From positions 1 through 64,000 of the forward strand of contig NZ_BAUC01000004.1 of NCBI RefSeq assembly GCF_000474215.1: a DNA stretch of 64,000 bases, written 5' to 3'. A model generated the notes under the pieces. It was not told the DNA's origin. It did not search any database and worked only from the letters and a program-made list of their open reading frames with translations. Positions 42,289 through 51,136 of this stretch are shown piece by piece. The position numbers and the translations under genes are program-made. Each line of letters starts with the position of its first letter. Position 1 is the first letter of the stretch. Source of the stretch: Edwardsiella hoshinae NBRC 105699 = ATCC 33379 (GTDB lineage: Bacteria; Pseudomonadota; Gammaproteobacteria; Enterobacterales; Enterobacteriaceae).

Positions 42289-43335
42289 TCAATACGTATT
42301 AAAGATCTGCTGGATCTGCTGCGGATTCTTGGTTTCCGTCAGCGCCAGTTGCAGCAGGATACGCGCCTTCTGCGGATTCAGGGTGCCGGAGGCGATAAAG
42401 CCATACTTGGCATCGTCAACCTCAGCATCTTGTGTCGTCGCCCCGGTCGGTACGCGCGAAGAGCGCACTACCGCTACACCATCGTGCGCGGCATTAGCCA
42501 GCGCATCGAATACCGTCTTATACATATTGCCATTACCAACACCGGCGCTGACGATCCCTTGATAACCATCCTTGACTAACGCATCAACTGGCAAGGCGCT
42601 GGCATTAGCATAGTTATAGACAATGCCGACTTTCGGCAGCGAGGTCAGCTTACTGATGTCGAAGGGGGTCTGGGTAGTATGCTTGCGCTCCGGCGCACGC
42701 TGGTAGTCGATCTTACCGTTGTGGATATAACCCAACGGGCCATAGTTGACGGACTTGAAGGTCTCGACGCCGGTGGTATTGGTCTTGGTGACATCGCGCG
42801 CATCCAGCACCGTATCGTTCATCGCCACCAGCACACCGCGATTGGCCGATGCCGGATCGGCGGCCGTGATCACCGCGTTGTACAGGTTAAACGGACCATC
42901 GGCGCTCATCGCCGTCGAGGGACGCATCGCGCCGACCAACACCACTGGCTTATCGCACTTCACCGTCAAATCGAGGAAATAGGCGGTCTCTTCCATGGTA
43001 TCGGTGCCATGGGTGATGACGAAGCCATCGGTCTTGCTGCATTCGGCGTTGATCTTCTTCGCCAGTTTCAACCAGACCTGGTCATTCATGTCCTGGGAGC
43101 CGATGTTGACCAGCTGTTCACCCTTAATGTTAGCGATGTTCTTCAGTTGCGGTACCGCATCGACCAACGCCTCAACGCCCACCTTACCCGCCGTGTAATT
43201 GGACTTGGTGGCCGAGTCGCCGCCGCCGGCGATCGTCCCGCCCGTCGCCAGCACCGTGATGTTCGGCAACGCCAGCGCGGCACCGCTAAAACCGGAAACC
43301 AATAATGCCAACAGGCTAACCTTGATTAACTTCAT
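42289..43335 (-). CDS. ansB: L-asparaginase 2, periplasmic
   Basis: AnsB hydrolyses asparagine to aspartate and ammonia in the periplasm, mainly during anaerobic growth. The 348-residue precursor has a signal peptide (about 1-22, ending ALA). The first catalytic motif VLATGGTIAGGG has the nucleophile Thr34, and the second is VITHGTDTMEETA. Two cysteines in the mature chain (NAECSKTD and LTVKCDKP) match the disulfide of type II enzymes. It is divergent from ycaO. E. coli ansB is at another locus, so this position is a difference from E. coli. Confidence 0.96.
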   Translation of the reverse strand: MKLIKVSLLALLVSGFSGAALALPNITVLATGGTIAGGGDSATKSNYTAGKVGVEALVDAVPQLKNIANIKGEQLVNIGSQDMNDQVWLKLAKKINAECSKTDGFVITHGTDTMEETAYFLDLTVKCDKPVVLVGAMRPSTAMSADGPFNLYNAVITAADPASANRGVLVAMNDTVLDARDVTKTNTTGVETFKSVNYGPLGYIHNGKIDYQRAPERKHTTQTPFDISKLTSLPKVGIVYNYANASALPVDALVKDGYQGIVSAGVGNGNMYKTVFDALANAAHDGVAVVRSSRVPTGATTQDAEVDDAKYGFIASGTLNPQKARILLQLALTETKNPQQIQQIFNTY

Positions 43336-43363
43336 CCCTATTCTCCTTATGTTAACTGCATGA

Positions 43364-43405
43364 ATTATCTATTTTATCCATACAAAAAATGTGACATCAG
43401 GCAGA
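43364..43405 (-). promoter_or_regulatory. Possible CRP- or FNR-dependent promoter of ansB
   Basis: On the minus strand, GATAAT (43364-43369) could be the -10. TGTGA on the plus strand at 43390-43394 is one half of a CRP site whose other half is poor, centred about 31 bases from the -10. E. coli ansB is activated by CRP and FNR, which makes this plausible, but the match is weak. Confidence 0.25.
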
Positions 43406-43478
43406 CATAGGGAATACGTGGAGGAATAGGCTAAAAAAACGTATCATGCGCTTTTGACCCCTGCACAAAGTGACATAA

Positions 43479-45239
43479 ATGACACAGACCTTTATCCCCG
43501 GCAAAGACGCCGCGCTGGAAGATTCGATCAGCCGCTTTCAGCAACAACTGCAAGCGCTGGGCTTTAATATAGAAGAGGCCAGCTGGCTGAATCCGGTTCC
43601 GCACGTCTGGTCGGTGCACATCCGTGACCGCGATTGCCCACAGTGTTTCACCAATGGTAAGGGCGCCAGTCAAAAAGCTGCTCTAGCCTCAGCGCTGGGC
43701 GAATACTTTGAGCGCTTATCGACCAACTACTTCTTCGCCGACTTTTATCTCGGCAAGTCAATCGCCGACGGCGATTTCGTTCACTACCCAAACGAACGCT
43801 GGTTCCCGCTGCCGCAGGACGGCAGCCTGCCCGCCGGATTACTGGATAATGATCTACGCGCGTTCTACGATCCTGCTGGTGATCTGGCCGCCCGCGATCT
43901 GATCGATCTGCAATCGGCTAACGCTGAGCGCGGTATCTGCGCCCTGCCCTTCACCCGTCAATCCGACGCGGCCACGGTCTACATTCCCGTCAATATCATC
44001 GGCAATCTGTACGTCTCCAACGGCATGTCTGCCGGTAACACGCCGAACGAGGCCCGCGTACAGGCGTTGTCCGAGATCTTCGAACGCTACGTGAAAAACC
44101 GTATCATTGCCGAGGCCATCAGCCTACCGGCGATCCCTGAGGCGGTGCTGGCACGCTATCCCCAGGTGGTCGAAGCGATCGCCACCCTGGAGCGTGAAGG
44201 CTTTCCCATCCTGGCCTATGATGCCTCCCTGGGCGGTCGTTACCCGGTGATCTGCGTAGTGTTGCTTAACCCGGCCAACGGCACCTGCTTCGCCTCCTTC
44301 GGTGCCCATCCCGACTTCGGCGTCGCGCTAGAGCGCACCGTCACCGAACTGTTGCAGGGCCGTAGCCTGAAAGATCTGGATGTGTTCGCCGCCCCTACCT
44401 TCGACGACGAAGAGGTTGCCGATCACACGAATCTAGAAACGCACTTCATCGACTCCAGCGGCAGCATCTCTTGGGATCTGTTCAAGTCCGACGCCGACTA
44501 TCCCTTCGTCGACTGGAACTTTAGCGGCAACAGTGAGCAAGAATTCGCCACGCTGATGGATCTGTTCGCCCGCGAGGGGCAAGAGATTTATATCGCCGAT
44601 TACGCACATTTGGGCGTCTATGCCTGCCGCATCCTGGCGCCGGGTATGTCCGATATCTATCCGGCGGAAGATCTGTTGCTGGCCAACAACAATATGGGGG
44701 CCGCCTTGCGTACCACCCTGTTGCAACTGCCGGCAAGCGCATGGGACGAGGAGCAATACCTGGCGTTGCTGGCCCGCCTGGATGAAGAAGGGCTGGACGA
44801 CTTTACCCGGGTGCGTGAGCTGCTGGGCATCGTCTGCGACAGCGATAGTGCCTGGTCTACCCTGCGGGTCGGTGAGCTGAAGGCCTTACTGGCCCTGGCG
44901 GGCGGCGATCTGGAGCAAGCGCTGACTTGGACGGAGTGGACCCAAGAGTTCAATGCCTCGGTATTTAGCCCACAACGTGCTGCTTTCTATCGCTGCCTGC
45001 ATACCCTACTGTTGCTGGCGATGGAAGAGGAACGCGATCCCGACCAATATATGGACGCCTTTCGCCGCCTGTACGGCGAGCAGACGCTGGAGGCTGCGCT
45101 GGCGAGTCTGAACGGCGAGCAACGCTTCTACGGCCTGACGGCGATAGATGACGACTTCACCACCCTGCCGGCCCATCGCGCCATGTTGGCCGCCTACGAT
45201 AAATTGCAGCAAGCCAAACGCCGCTTCTGGCAAGACTGA
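43479..45239 (+). CDS. ycaO: YcaO, ribosomal protein S12 methylthiotransferase accessory factor
   Basis: YcaO proteins are ATP-dependent cyclodehydratase-like enzymes; the E. coli member aids RimO in beta-methylthiolation of S12. The 586-residue product equals the E. coli length. It has the YcaO core, with NGKGASQKAALASALGEYFERL, GMSAGNTPNEARVQALSEIFERY and a conserved C-terminal TPR-like part. No peptide precursor, RiPP dehydrogenase or transporter gene lies beside it, so a natural-product role is not supported here. A hairpin terminator follows. Confidence 0.95.
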   Translation: MTQTFIPGKDAALEDSISRFQQQLQALGFNIEEASWLNPVPHVWSVHIRDRDCPQCFTNGKGASQKAALASALGEYFERLSTNYFFADFYLGKSIADGDFVHYPNERWFPLPQDGSLPAGLLDNDLRAFYDPAGDLAARDLIDLQSANAERGICALPFTRQSDAATVYIPVNIIGNLYVSNGMSAGNTPNEARVQALSEIFERYVKNRIIAEAISLPAIPEAVLARYPQVVEAIATLEREGFPILAYDASLGGRYPVICVVLLNPANGTCFASFGAHPDFGVALERTVTELLQGRSLKDLDVFAAPTFDDEEVADHTNLETHFIDSSGSISWDLFKSDADYPFVDWNFSGNSEQEFATLMDLFAREGQEIYIADYAHLGVYACRILAPGMSDIYPAEDLLLANNNMGAALRTTLLQLPASAWDEEQYLALLARLDEEGLDDFTRVRELLGIVCDSDSAWSTLRVGELKALLALAGGDLEQALTWTEWTQEFNASVFSPQRAAFYRCLHTLLLLAMEEERDPDQYMDAFRRLYGEQTLEAALASLNGEQRFYGLTAIDDDFTTLPAHRAMLAAYDKLQQAKRRFWQD

Positions 45240-45247
45240 TATACAGC

Positions 45248-45278
45248 AACCGCCCCCGCGACCGCCGGGGGGCGGTTT
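45248..45278 (+). terminator. Terminator after ycaO
   Basis: AACCGCCCCC pairs with GGGGGCGGTTT around a 10-base loop, 8 bases past the ycaO stop. The short T run makes it a moderate terminator. Confidence 0.7.
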
Positions 45279-45561
45279 ACAGCGCACGGCAAGCCCCCTA
45301 TCCTAGACGACATCGGGTCATAACCCAGGTTAACGATTAACAGCGCAGTCACATCCAATACAATATTGAAACAACAAAAACAATCATCACACACCAGGAT
45401 TACCTCTATAACGATATTGATGCTTTTCTCTCTCCCTTGATACGCGTTTTTTTCAACTCATAGCGTAAAAATTAAAAAAAATTTTCCCTTTTTAATTCAA
45501 TGGGTTTTAGTATTAACCCTCTGTTTTTGGGGTGTTTTTGCCACGTCCACCGCTGCTAGAC

Positions 45562-45603
45562 ATGATCCATGTCAATTTTTGCCGTATACTGCTTTGCTAG
45601 TAT
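45562..45603 (+). promoter_or_regulatory. FNR-type promoter of the focA-pflB operon
   Basis: ATGAT-CCAT-GTCAA (45562-45575) matches the FNR box TTGAT-N4-ATCAA with one mismatch in each half. TAGTAT (45598-45603) is a good -10 whose centre is 32 bases from the box centre. That equals the class II layout, with FNR centred at about -41.5. A second -10-like TATACT (45585-45590) is less well placed. The focA start is 33 bases beyond the -10. Confidence 0.6.
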
Positions 45604-45636
45604 CACGGCGCTGATTAATCTTAAGAGAGAGTTAGT

Positions 45637-46494
45637 GTGAAAGCTGACAACCCCTTTGACCTACTTCTACCCGCAGCCATGGCCAAAGTGGCCGAAGATG
45701 CCGGTGTCTATAAAGCCACAAAGCATCCGCTAAAAACCTTTTATTTAGCGATCACCGCTGGCGTCTTCATTTCTATCGCCTTCACCTTTTACATCACCGT
45801 GACGACCGGGACCGCCGCCGTACCGTTTGGCCTCGCCAAGCTGGTCGGGGGGATCTGCTTTTCGCTCGGTCTGATGTTGGTTGTCGTCTGTGGCGCCGAC
45901 CTGTTTACTTCGACGGTACTGATTGTGGTCGCCAAAGCCAGCGGCCGCGTTACCTGGCGTCAGTTAGGGTTAAACTGGCTGAATGTCTATTTCGGCAACT
46001 TGATCGGCGCGTTGTTCTTTGTCGCCCTCATGTGGTTTGCCGGTGAATATATGGTGGCGAACGGCGCTTGGGGACTGAACGTGCTCAAGACCGCCGATCA
46101 TAAGGTGCACCATACCTTTATCGAAGCCGTCTGCCTAGGCATCTTAGCTAACCTGATGGTCTGTCTGGCCGTATGGATGAGTTACTCCGGTCGCAGCCTG
46201 ATGGATAAAATGTTCGCTATGGTATTACCGGTGGCGATGTTCGTTGCCAGTGGATTCGAGCACAGTATCGCCAACATGTTCATGATCCCGTTAGGGATTG
46301 TAATCAAAAATTTTGCAACGCCGGAGTTCTGGCAAGCCGTCGGCGCTGCACCGGAACAGTTTTCAAACCTGACAGTCAGTAATTTTATTACCGCCAACCT
46401 GATCCCGGTCACCATCGGGAATATCCTCGGCGGTGGCCTGCTGGTAGGTCTGACATACTGGGTAATTTATCTACGCGGTGGCGACAAGCATTAA
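45637..46494 (+). CDS. focA: Formate channel FocA
   Basis: FocA is the pentameric inner-membrane channel that exports or imports formate during mixed-acid fermentation. The 285-residue product equals the E. coli length and uses a GTG start, as in E. coli, with AGAGAG upstream. Six membrane helices are visible. The signatures ADLFTSTVLIVVAKASGR, YFGNLIGALFF and ADHKVHHTFIEAVCLGILAN are intact, the latter including the gating histidine region. pflB follows after 62 bases. Confidence 0.97.
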   Translation: MKADNPFDLLLPAAMAKVAEDAGVYKATKHPLKTFYLAITAGVFISIAFTFYITVTTGTAAVPFGLAKLVGGICFSLGLMLVVVCGADLFTSTVLIVVAKASGRVTWRQLGLNWLNVYFGNLIGALFFVALMWFAGEYMVANGAWGLNVLKTADHKVHHTFIEAVCLGILANLMVCLAVWMSYSGRSLMDKMFAMVLPVAMFVASGFEHSIANMFMIPLGIVIKNFATPEFWQAVGAAPEQFSNLTVSNFITANLIPVTIGNILGGGLLVGLTYWVIYLRGGDKH

Positions 46495-46556
46495 TCGTCA
46501 GTTGTACGCGTAGTAACGGGTTACAAAAAAATCCACACGAGAAGGTAGGTGTCTAA

Positions 46557-48839
46557 ATGACCGAACTTAATGAAAAACAAGCAGCCGCATGGGAAGGTTT
46601 CACCGGCGGTGACTGGCAGAAAGAAGTCAACGTTCGTGACTTCATCCAGAAGAACTACACCCCGTATGAAGGCGATGAGTCCTTCCTGGCCGGTGCCACC
46701 CCTGCGACCACTGCCCTGTGGGATAAAGTCATGGAAGGCGTCAAAATCGAAAACCGCACCCATGCGCCGGTCGATTTTGATACCAACATCGCCTCTACGA
46801 TTACCGCGCACGATGCCGGTTACATCAACAAAGATCTTGAACAGATCGTCGGCCTACAGACCGATGCTCCGCTGAAGCGCGCGATCATCCCGTTCGGCGG
46901 CATCAAGATGGTCGAGAACTCCTGCAAAGCGTATAATCGCGAGCTGGATCCGATGATCAAAAAGATCTTCACCGAATACCGTAAGACCCACAACCAGGGC
47001 GTATTCGACGTTTACACCCCGGACATCCTGCGCTGCCGTAAATCCGGCATACTGACCGGTCTGCCGGATGCCTATGGTCGTGGCCGTATCATCGGTGACT
47101 ACCGTCGTATCGCCGTTTACGGTATCGACTACCTGATGAAAGATAAGTTTGCCCAGTTCACCTCTTTGCAGGAAAAACTGGAAAACGGTATCGATCTGGA
47201 AGCAACTATCCGTCTGCGTGAAGAGATCGCCGAGCAGCATCGTGCACTGGGTCAGATCAAAGAGATGGCCGCCAAATATGGCTGTGATATCTCTGGCCCG
47301 GCTACCAACGCACGCGAAGCCGTACAGTGGACCTACTTCGGCTACCTGGCTGCCGTGAAGTCTCAGAACGGTGCCGCCATGTCCTTCGGCCGTGTATCCA
47401 GCTTCCTGGATATCTACATCGAACGTGACCTGAAAGCCGGTAAACTGACTGAAGAAGAAGCGCAGGAAATGATCGACCACCTGGTCATGAAACTGCGTAT
47501 GGTACGCTTCCTGCGTACCCCGGAATATGATGAGCTGTTCTCCGGCGACCCGATCTGGGCAACCGAATCCCTGGCCGGTATGGGCCTGGACGGTCGTACC
47601 CTGGTTACCCGCACCAGCTTCCGTTTCCTGAACACCCTGTACACCATGGGGCCGTCTCCGGAACCGAACATGACCATCCTGTGGTCTGAAAAACTGCCGT
47701 TGGCATTCAAAAAGTACGCCGCCAAGGTCTCCATCGACACCTCATCCGTACAGTATGAGAACGATGACCTGATGCGTCCGGACTTCAACAACGACGACTA
47801 CGCTATCGCCTGCTGCGTTAGCCCGATGGTTGTCGGCAAGCAAATGCAGTTCTTCGGTGCGCGCGCTAACCTGGCGAAAACCATGCTGTACGCAATCAAC
47901 GGCGGCGTGGATGAGAAGCTGAAAATGCAGGTTGGTCCGAAATCTGAGCCGATCAAAAGCGACGTTCTGAACTTCGACGAAGTGATGGAGCGCATGGATC
48001 ACTTCATGGACTGGCTGGCCAAGCAGTATGTCACCGCCCTGAACATCATCCACTACATGCACGACAAGTACAGCTACGAAGCCTCGCTGATGGCGCTGCA
48101 CGATCGTGACGTGTTCCGTACCATGGCTTGCGGTATCGCCGGTCTGTCTGTTGCCGCCGACTCCCTGTCTGCTATCAAGTACGCTAAAGTTAAGCCGATT
48201 CGTGACGAAAACGGCCTGGCTATCGACTTCGACATCGAAGGCGAATACCCGCAGTTCGGTAACAACGATCCGCGTGTTGACGACCTGGCTTGCGACCTGG
48301 TTGAACGTTTCATGAAGAAAATTCAGAAACTGAACACCTACCGTGGCGCTACCCCGACTCAGTCCGTACTGACCATCACCTCTAACGTGGTCTATGGTAA
48401 GAAGACAGGTAACACCCCAGATGGTCGTCGCGCTGGCGCGCCGTTTGGCCCGGGTGCTAACCCGATGCACGGCCGTGACCAGAAAGGCGCCGTTGCCTCT
48501 CTGACCTCTGTGGCTAAACTGCCGTTCGCCTACGCCAAAGATGGTATCTCCTATACCTTCTCCATCGTACCGAACGCCTTGGGCAAAGACGACGAAGTGC
48601 GTAAAGCCAACCTGGCGGGTCTGATGGATGGTTACTTCCATCACGAAGCGTCCATCGAAGGCGGCCAGCACCTGAACGTCAACGTCATGAACCGTGAAAT
48701 GCTGCTGGATGCGATGGAAAACCCGGAGAAATATCCGCAGCTGACCATCCGCGTGTCCGGTTATGCCGTCCGTTTCAACTCGCTGACTAAAGAACAGCAG
48801 CAGGACGTTATTACCCGTACCTTCACGCAGTCCATGTAA
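46557..48839 (+). CDS. pflB: Formate acetyltransferase (pyruvate formate-lyase)
   Basis: PflB cleaves pyruvate to acetyl-CoA and formate without oxygen. The 760-residue product equals the E. coli length. The active-site cysteine pair is in AIACCVSPM (about 419-420), and the glycine radical site is RVSGYAVRF near the C-terminus (about Gly735). Codon bias is strong, as for a highly expressed gene. It is in an operon with focA and followed by a terminator, with the activase gene pflA next. Confidence 0.99.
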   Translation: MTELNEKQAAAWEGFTGGDWQKEVNVRDFIQKNYTPYEGDESFLAGATPATTALWDKVMEGVKIENRTHAPVDFDTNIASTITAHDAGYINKDLEQIVGLQTDAPLKRAIIPFGGIKMVENSCKAYNRELDPMIKKIFTEYRKTHNQGVFDVYTPDILRCRKSGILTGLPDAYGRGRIIGDYRRIAVYGIDYLMKDKFAQFTSLQEKLENGIDLEATIRLREEIAEQHRALGQIKEMAAKYGCDISGPATNAREAVQWTYFGYLAAVKSQNGAAMSFGRVSSFLDIYIERDLKAGKLTEEEAQEMIDHLVMKLRMVRFLRTPEYDELFSGDPIWATESLAGMGLDGRTLVTRTSFRFLNTLYTMGPSPEPNMTILWSEKLPLAFKKYAAKVSIDTSSVQYENDDLMRPDFNNDDYAIACCVSPMVVGKQMQFFGARANLAKTMLYAINGGVDEKLKMQVGPKSEPIKSDVLNFDEVMERMDHFMDWLAKQYVTALNIIHYMHDKYSYEASLMALHDRDVFRTMACGIAGLSVAADSLSAIKYAKVKPIRDENGLAIDFDIEGEYPQFGNNDPRVDDLACDLVERFMKKIQKLNTYRGATPTQSVLTITSNVVYGKKTGNTPDGRRAGAPFGPGANPMHGRDQKGAVASLTSVAKLPFAYAKDGISYTFSIVPNALGKDDEVRKANLAGLMDGYFHHEASIEGGQHLNVNVMNREMLLDAMENPEKYPQLTIRVSGYAVRFNSLTKEQQQDVITRTFTQSM

Positions 48840-48867
48840 TTCCCAGTCTGGGTAAAATGGCATAAAA

Positions 48868-48896
48868 TAAAGGCTCCACCCCGGTGGGGCCTTTTT
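48868..48896 (+). terminator. Rho-independent terminator after pflB
   Basis: AAAGGC-CCACC pairs with GGTGG-GCCTTT around a CC loop, with a T run to 48896. It lies about 30 bases past the pflB stop. Confidence 0.85.
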
Positions 48897-48962
48897 ACTA
48901 TTGTGCGTCATGTCGAGGGCGGCTCAGCGGTGCCATCCGCGCCACGGCGACGACATGCCGTG

Positions 48963-49021
48963 ACTGTTTTGCCGGGCCGCTCTCCGTGCCGTTCGCCGCG
49001 AGGGAAACCGGGCAAAACAGT
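48963..49021. repeat. 11-bp inverted repeat in the pflB-pflA spacer
   Basis: ACTGTTTTGCC (48963-48973) and GGCAAAACAGT (49011-49021) are perfect inverted arms with a 37-base G+C-rich loop. A smaller hairpin (CACGGC / GCCGTG, 48943-48962) adjoins it. The pair sits between the pflB terminator and pflA, in the likely pflA leader. Confidence 0.6.
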
Positions 49022-49115
49022 TACTACCATCGGCAGCAGGCCGTCTGTTATCGTCGCCCGCGCCGTATGGCTTCACGACTGCTATTGATCAGTCAATTTT
49101 GGAGATAACCCCGCA

Positions 49116-49856
49116 ATGTCAGTAACCGGTCGTATCCATTCGTTCGAATCCTGCGGTACCGTCGACGGCCCAGGCATCCGCTTTATCACCTTCTTCCAGG
49201 GCTGCCTAATGCGTTGCCTGTATTGTCATAACCGCGATACCTGGGATACCCACGGCGGTAAAGAGGTGACCGTCGAAGCGCTGATGAAAGACACCGTCAC
49301 CTATCGTCACTTTATGAATGCCTCCGGCGGCGGTGTGACGGCGTCCGGCGGTGAGGCCATGCTCCAGGCCGAGTTTGTGCGTGACTGGTTCCGCGCCTGC
49401 AAGGCGGAGGGGATCCACACCTGCCTGGACACCAATGGTTTCGTACGTCGCTATGATCCGGTGATCGATGAACTGCTCGACGTCACCGACCTGGTGATGC
49501 TCGATCTCAAGCAGATGAACGACGACATTCATAAGAATCTGGTCGGCGTCTCTAACCACCGTACACTGGAGTTTTGTCGCTATCTGGCTAAACGCAACCA
49601 GAAAACCTGGATCCGCTACGTGGTGGTACCGGGTTGGTCGGACGATGAGGCCTCGGCGCGTCTGTTGGGTGAGTTCACCAAGGATATGAAGAACGTCGAA
49701 AAAATCGAACTACTGCCCTACCATGAGCTGGGCAAGCACAAATGGGAAGCGATGGGAGAAACCTACCAGTTGAGCGATGTGAAGCCGCCCTCACGCGAGA
49801 TCATGGAGAAGGTGAAAAGCATTCTCGAAGAGTACGGCCACAAGGTGATCTACTAA
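49116..49856 (+). CDS. pflA: Pyruvate formate-lyase 1-activating enzyme
   Basis: PflA is the radical-SAM enzyme that installs the glycyl radical on PflB. The 246-residue product has the cluster motif C30-x3-C34-x2-C37 in [16 protein letters not shown], the GGE-type motif [13 protein letters not shown], and normal length. A separate promoter is likely because a terminator separates it from pflB. Confidence 0.98.
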   Translation: MSVTGRIHSFESCGTVDGPGIRFITFFQGCLMRCLYCHNRDTWDTHGGKEVTVEALMKDTVTYRHFMNASGGGVTASGGEAMLQAEFVRDWFRACKAEGIHTCLDTNGFVRRYDPVIDELLDVTDLVMLDLKQMNDDIHKNLVGVSNHRTLEFCRYLAKRNQKTWIRYVVVPGWSDDEASARLLGEFTKDMKNVEKIELLPYHELGKHKWEAMGETYQLSDVKPPSREIMEKVKSILEEYGHKVIY

Positions 49857-49868
49857 GCCACTCCCCAC

Positions 49869-49890
49869 CACGGCGTCCTACGGCGCCGTG
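49869..49890 (+). terminator. Hairpin after pflA
   Basis: CACGGCG and CGCCGTG (7 bp) with an 8-base loop lie 12 bases past the pflA stop. Only a weak T-rich stretch follows (CCTATTTAT). Confidence 0.5.
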
Positions 49891-49900
49891 CCTATTTATC

Positions 49901-49974
49901 GCGACTTAGCGACTTAGCGACTTAGCGACTTAGCGACTTAGCGACTTAGCGACTTAGCGACTTAGCGACTTAGC
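49901..49974. repeat. 8-bp tandem repeat, nine copies
   Basis: GCGACTTA is repeated nine times without change (49901-49972) and followed by GC. On the minus strand the unit reads TAAGTCGC. The first copies on that strand supply the last codons and the stop of the TetR gene; the remaining copies lie beyond its stop. Perfect identity suggests recent slippage and a variable-number locus. Confidence 0.97.
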
Positions 49975-50573
49975 ATACGCACAAACTGGCGACTAATATG
50001 CAACAGTGCCTCGCGATCGCTGCCCGCCTTGGCCTGCATCGCCAATCCTTTCTCAAACGTGAGGATCATCAACGCCGTCTGCTGCGCCGAGCCCATCTCT
50101 TGCAACTCGCCATCGGCAATCCCCTGCGCCACCAACGTGCAAAAATTAGCAAAAAACGTCTGTCCTGCCGCATTCATTTCAGCAAAGAGCGCCGGCGGCT
50201 TCTTATGATAAGTAAACAGCTCGAACAGCAACATGCAGCCACGTGGATACGCAGGCTGGGTGATCACCTCGACAAAACGAGTCAAAAACAGCTCGATACG
50301 CGCACGGGCCGATAACCCCGGAGCCTCAATAGTGGCGATCACCTCGCTCAGATAGCGCTGGATATAACGCTCCATCACCAACGCGAAGACCTGCTCCTTC
50401 GTGCCGAAAGAGGCATACAACGTCGGCGGATTAATGCCCGCGCACTTGACGATCTCGGCGATCGAGGTCCCCTCATACCCTTGTCGCCAGAACAGCTGCA
50501 ACAGCTTCTCCAGCACCTGTTCCCGATCGAACTTCTGGGGGCGACCGGCCTTCTTATTCGTCTGTGCTTTCAT
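49962..50573 (-). CDS. TetR/AcrR family transcriptional regulator
   Basis: The 203-residue protein has an N-terminal TetR helix-turn-helix (about 15-60: GYEGTSIAEIVKCAGINPPT and LYASFGTKEQVFALVMERY) and a ligand domain with no named match. It has three cysteines, Cys44, Cys113 (PRGCMLLFEL) and Cys145. Cys113 sits where the E. coli bleach and electrophile sensor NemR has its reactive Cys106, but this position is common in the family, so redox sensing is only a suggestion. It is divergent from the DUF417 gene and probably controls it. Its stop codon lies inside the tandem repeat. Confidence 0.9.
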   Translation of the reverse strand: MKAQTNKKAGRPQKFDREQVLEKLLQLFWRQGYEGTSIAEIVKCAGINPPTLYASFGTKEQVFALVMERYIQRYLSEVIATIEAPGLSARARIELFLTRFVEVITQPAYPRGCMLLFELFTYHKKPPALFAEMNAAGQTFFANFCTLVAQGIADGELQEMGSAQQTALMILTFEKGLAMQAKAGSDREALLHISRQFVRMLSR

Positions 50574-50598
50574 CCTACCACCCTACTTTTATATTTAT

Positions 50599-50663
50599 CA
50601 CTACAAAATCATTGACCGAGCTGCGCGTATTGGTAATAGTATATTGTATTAAACACTACAAAA
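50599..50663. promoter_or_regulatory. Promoter and direct repeats between tetR and the DUF417 gene
   Basis: CACTACAAAA occurs twice in the same orientation, at 50599-50608 and 50654-50663. Between them TTGACC (50612-50617) and TAATAG (50634-50639, 16-base spacer) form a likely plus-strand promoter; TAGTAT three bases later is an alternative -10. The repeats thus flank the promoter, as operator half-sites or paired regulator sites would. Confidence 0.45.
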
Positions 50664-50674
50664 AGGTGGTAACG

Positions 50675-51136
50675 ATGAAATCATGCCAATACGATGGGCG
50701 CCGCGGCGAATTGATCGGCCTGCTGACCACGGCGCTGATCTTGATTTGGTTGGGGGTATTTAAATTCACGCCGACCGAGGCCGCCGCGATCAAACCCCTG
50801 GTCGAGCATCACTTTCTGATGGCATGGCTGTACGCGACCTTCAGCATCCAAACGGTATCCAACCTGATCGGTCTGGCCGAGATCGTGATCGGGGTGGCGC
50901 TGCTGATCGGCCTGAAGCAGACACGCATCGGCCTCTATGCCGGACTCGCCGCCTGCGTGATCTTCGCCGTCACACTCAGCTTTATGTTCACCACCCCTGA
51001 CGTCTTCAAGGTGGTGGATGGCATACCGATTACCGAATTCTTCCTGTTTAAGGATCTGGCCTTCTTCGGCATCAGTCTCAGTAGCGTCGAACGTAACCGC
51101 GCGACGCTGGCCGCCACCACTCCGGAGAAAGCCTGA
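50675..51136 (+). CDS. DUF417 family inner-membrane protein (RclC/YkgB-like)
   Basis: DUF417 proteins include E. coli RclC, part of the reactive-chlorine defence operon; their biochemical role is unknown. The 153-residue product begins MKSCQYDGRRGELIGLL, with AAGGTGG upstream. It has four hydrophobic segments (about 12-30, 45-60, 62-78, 85-103). The family sequences WLGVFKFTPTEAAAIKPLV and TTPDVFK-type turn are present. Its stop overlaps the next gene (TGATG), so it leads a small operon divergent from the TetR gene. Confidence 0.85.
   Translation: MKSCQYDGRRGELIGLLTTALILIWLGVFKFTPTEAAAIKPLVEHHFLMAWLYATFSIQTVSNLIGLAEIVIGVALLIGLKQTRIGLYAGLAACVIFAVTLSFMFTTPDVFKVVDGIPITEFFLFKDLAFFGISLSSVERNRATLAATTPEKA

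Larger units (their letters stand above)
45240..45636. other. ycaO-focA intergenic region (focA-pflB promoter region)
   Basis: These 397 bases hold no gene. They begin with the ycaO terminator. The middle part (about 45340-45540) is strongly AT-rich, with long A and T runs that could bind H-NS, IHF or ArcA. The FNR-type promoter for focA lies at 45562-45603. Confidence 0.6.

Noticed and set aside
42679-43305. 208-codon open frame antisense to ansB
   Set aside because: It is antisense to a certain asparaginase gene and rich in His, Arg and Gln, as antisense frames often are.
43479-45239. ycaO as the core of a RiPP (modified peptide) cluster
   Set aside because: No precursor peptide, dehydrogenase, protease or transporter lies beside it; length and sequence are those of the stand-alone E. 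coli YcaO.
47742-48911. 389-codon open frame antisense to pflB
   Set aside because: It is a shadow of the highly expressed pflB; no start region or family features are seen.
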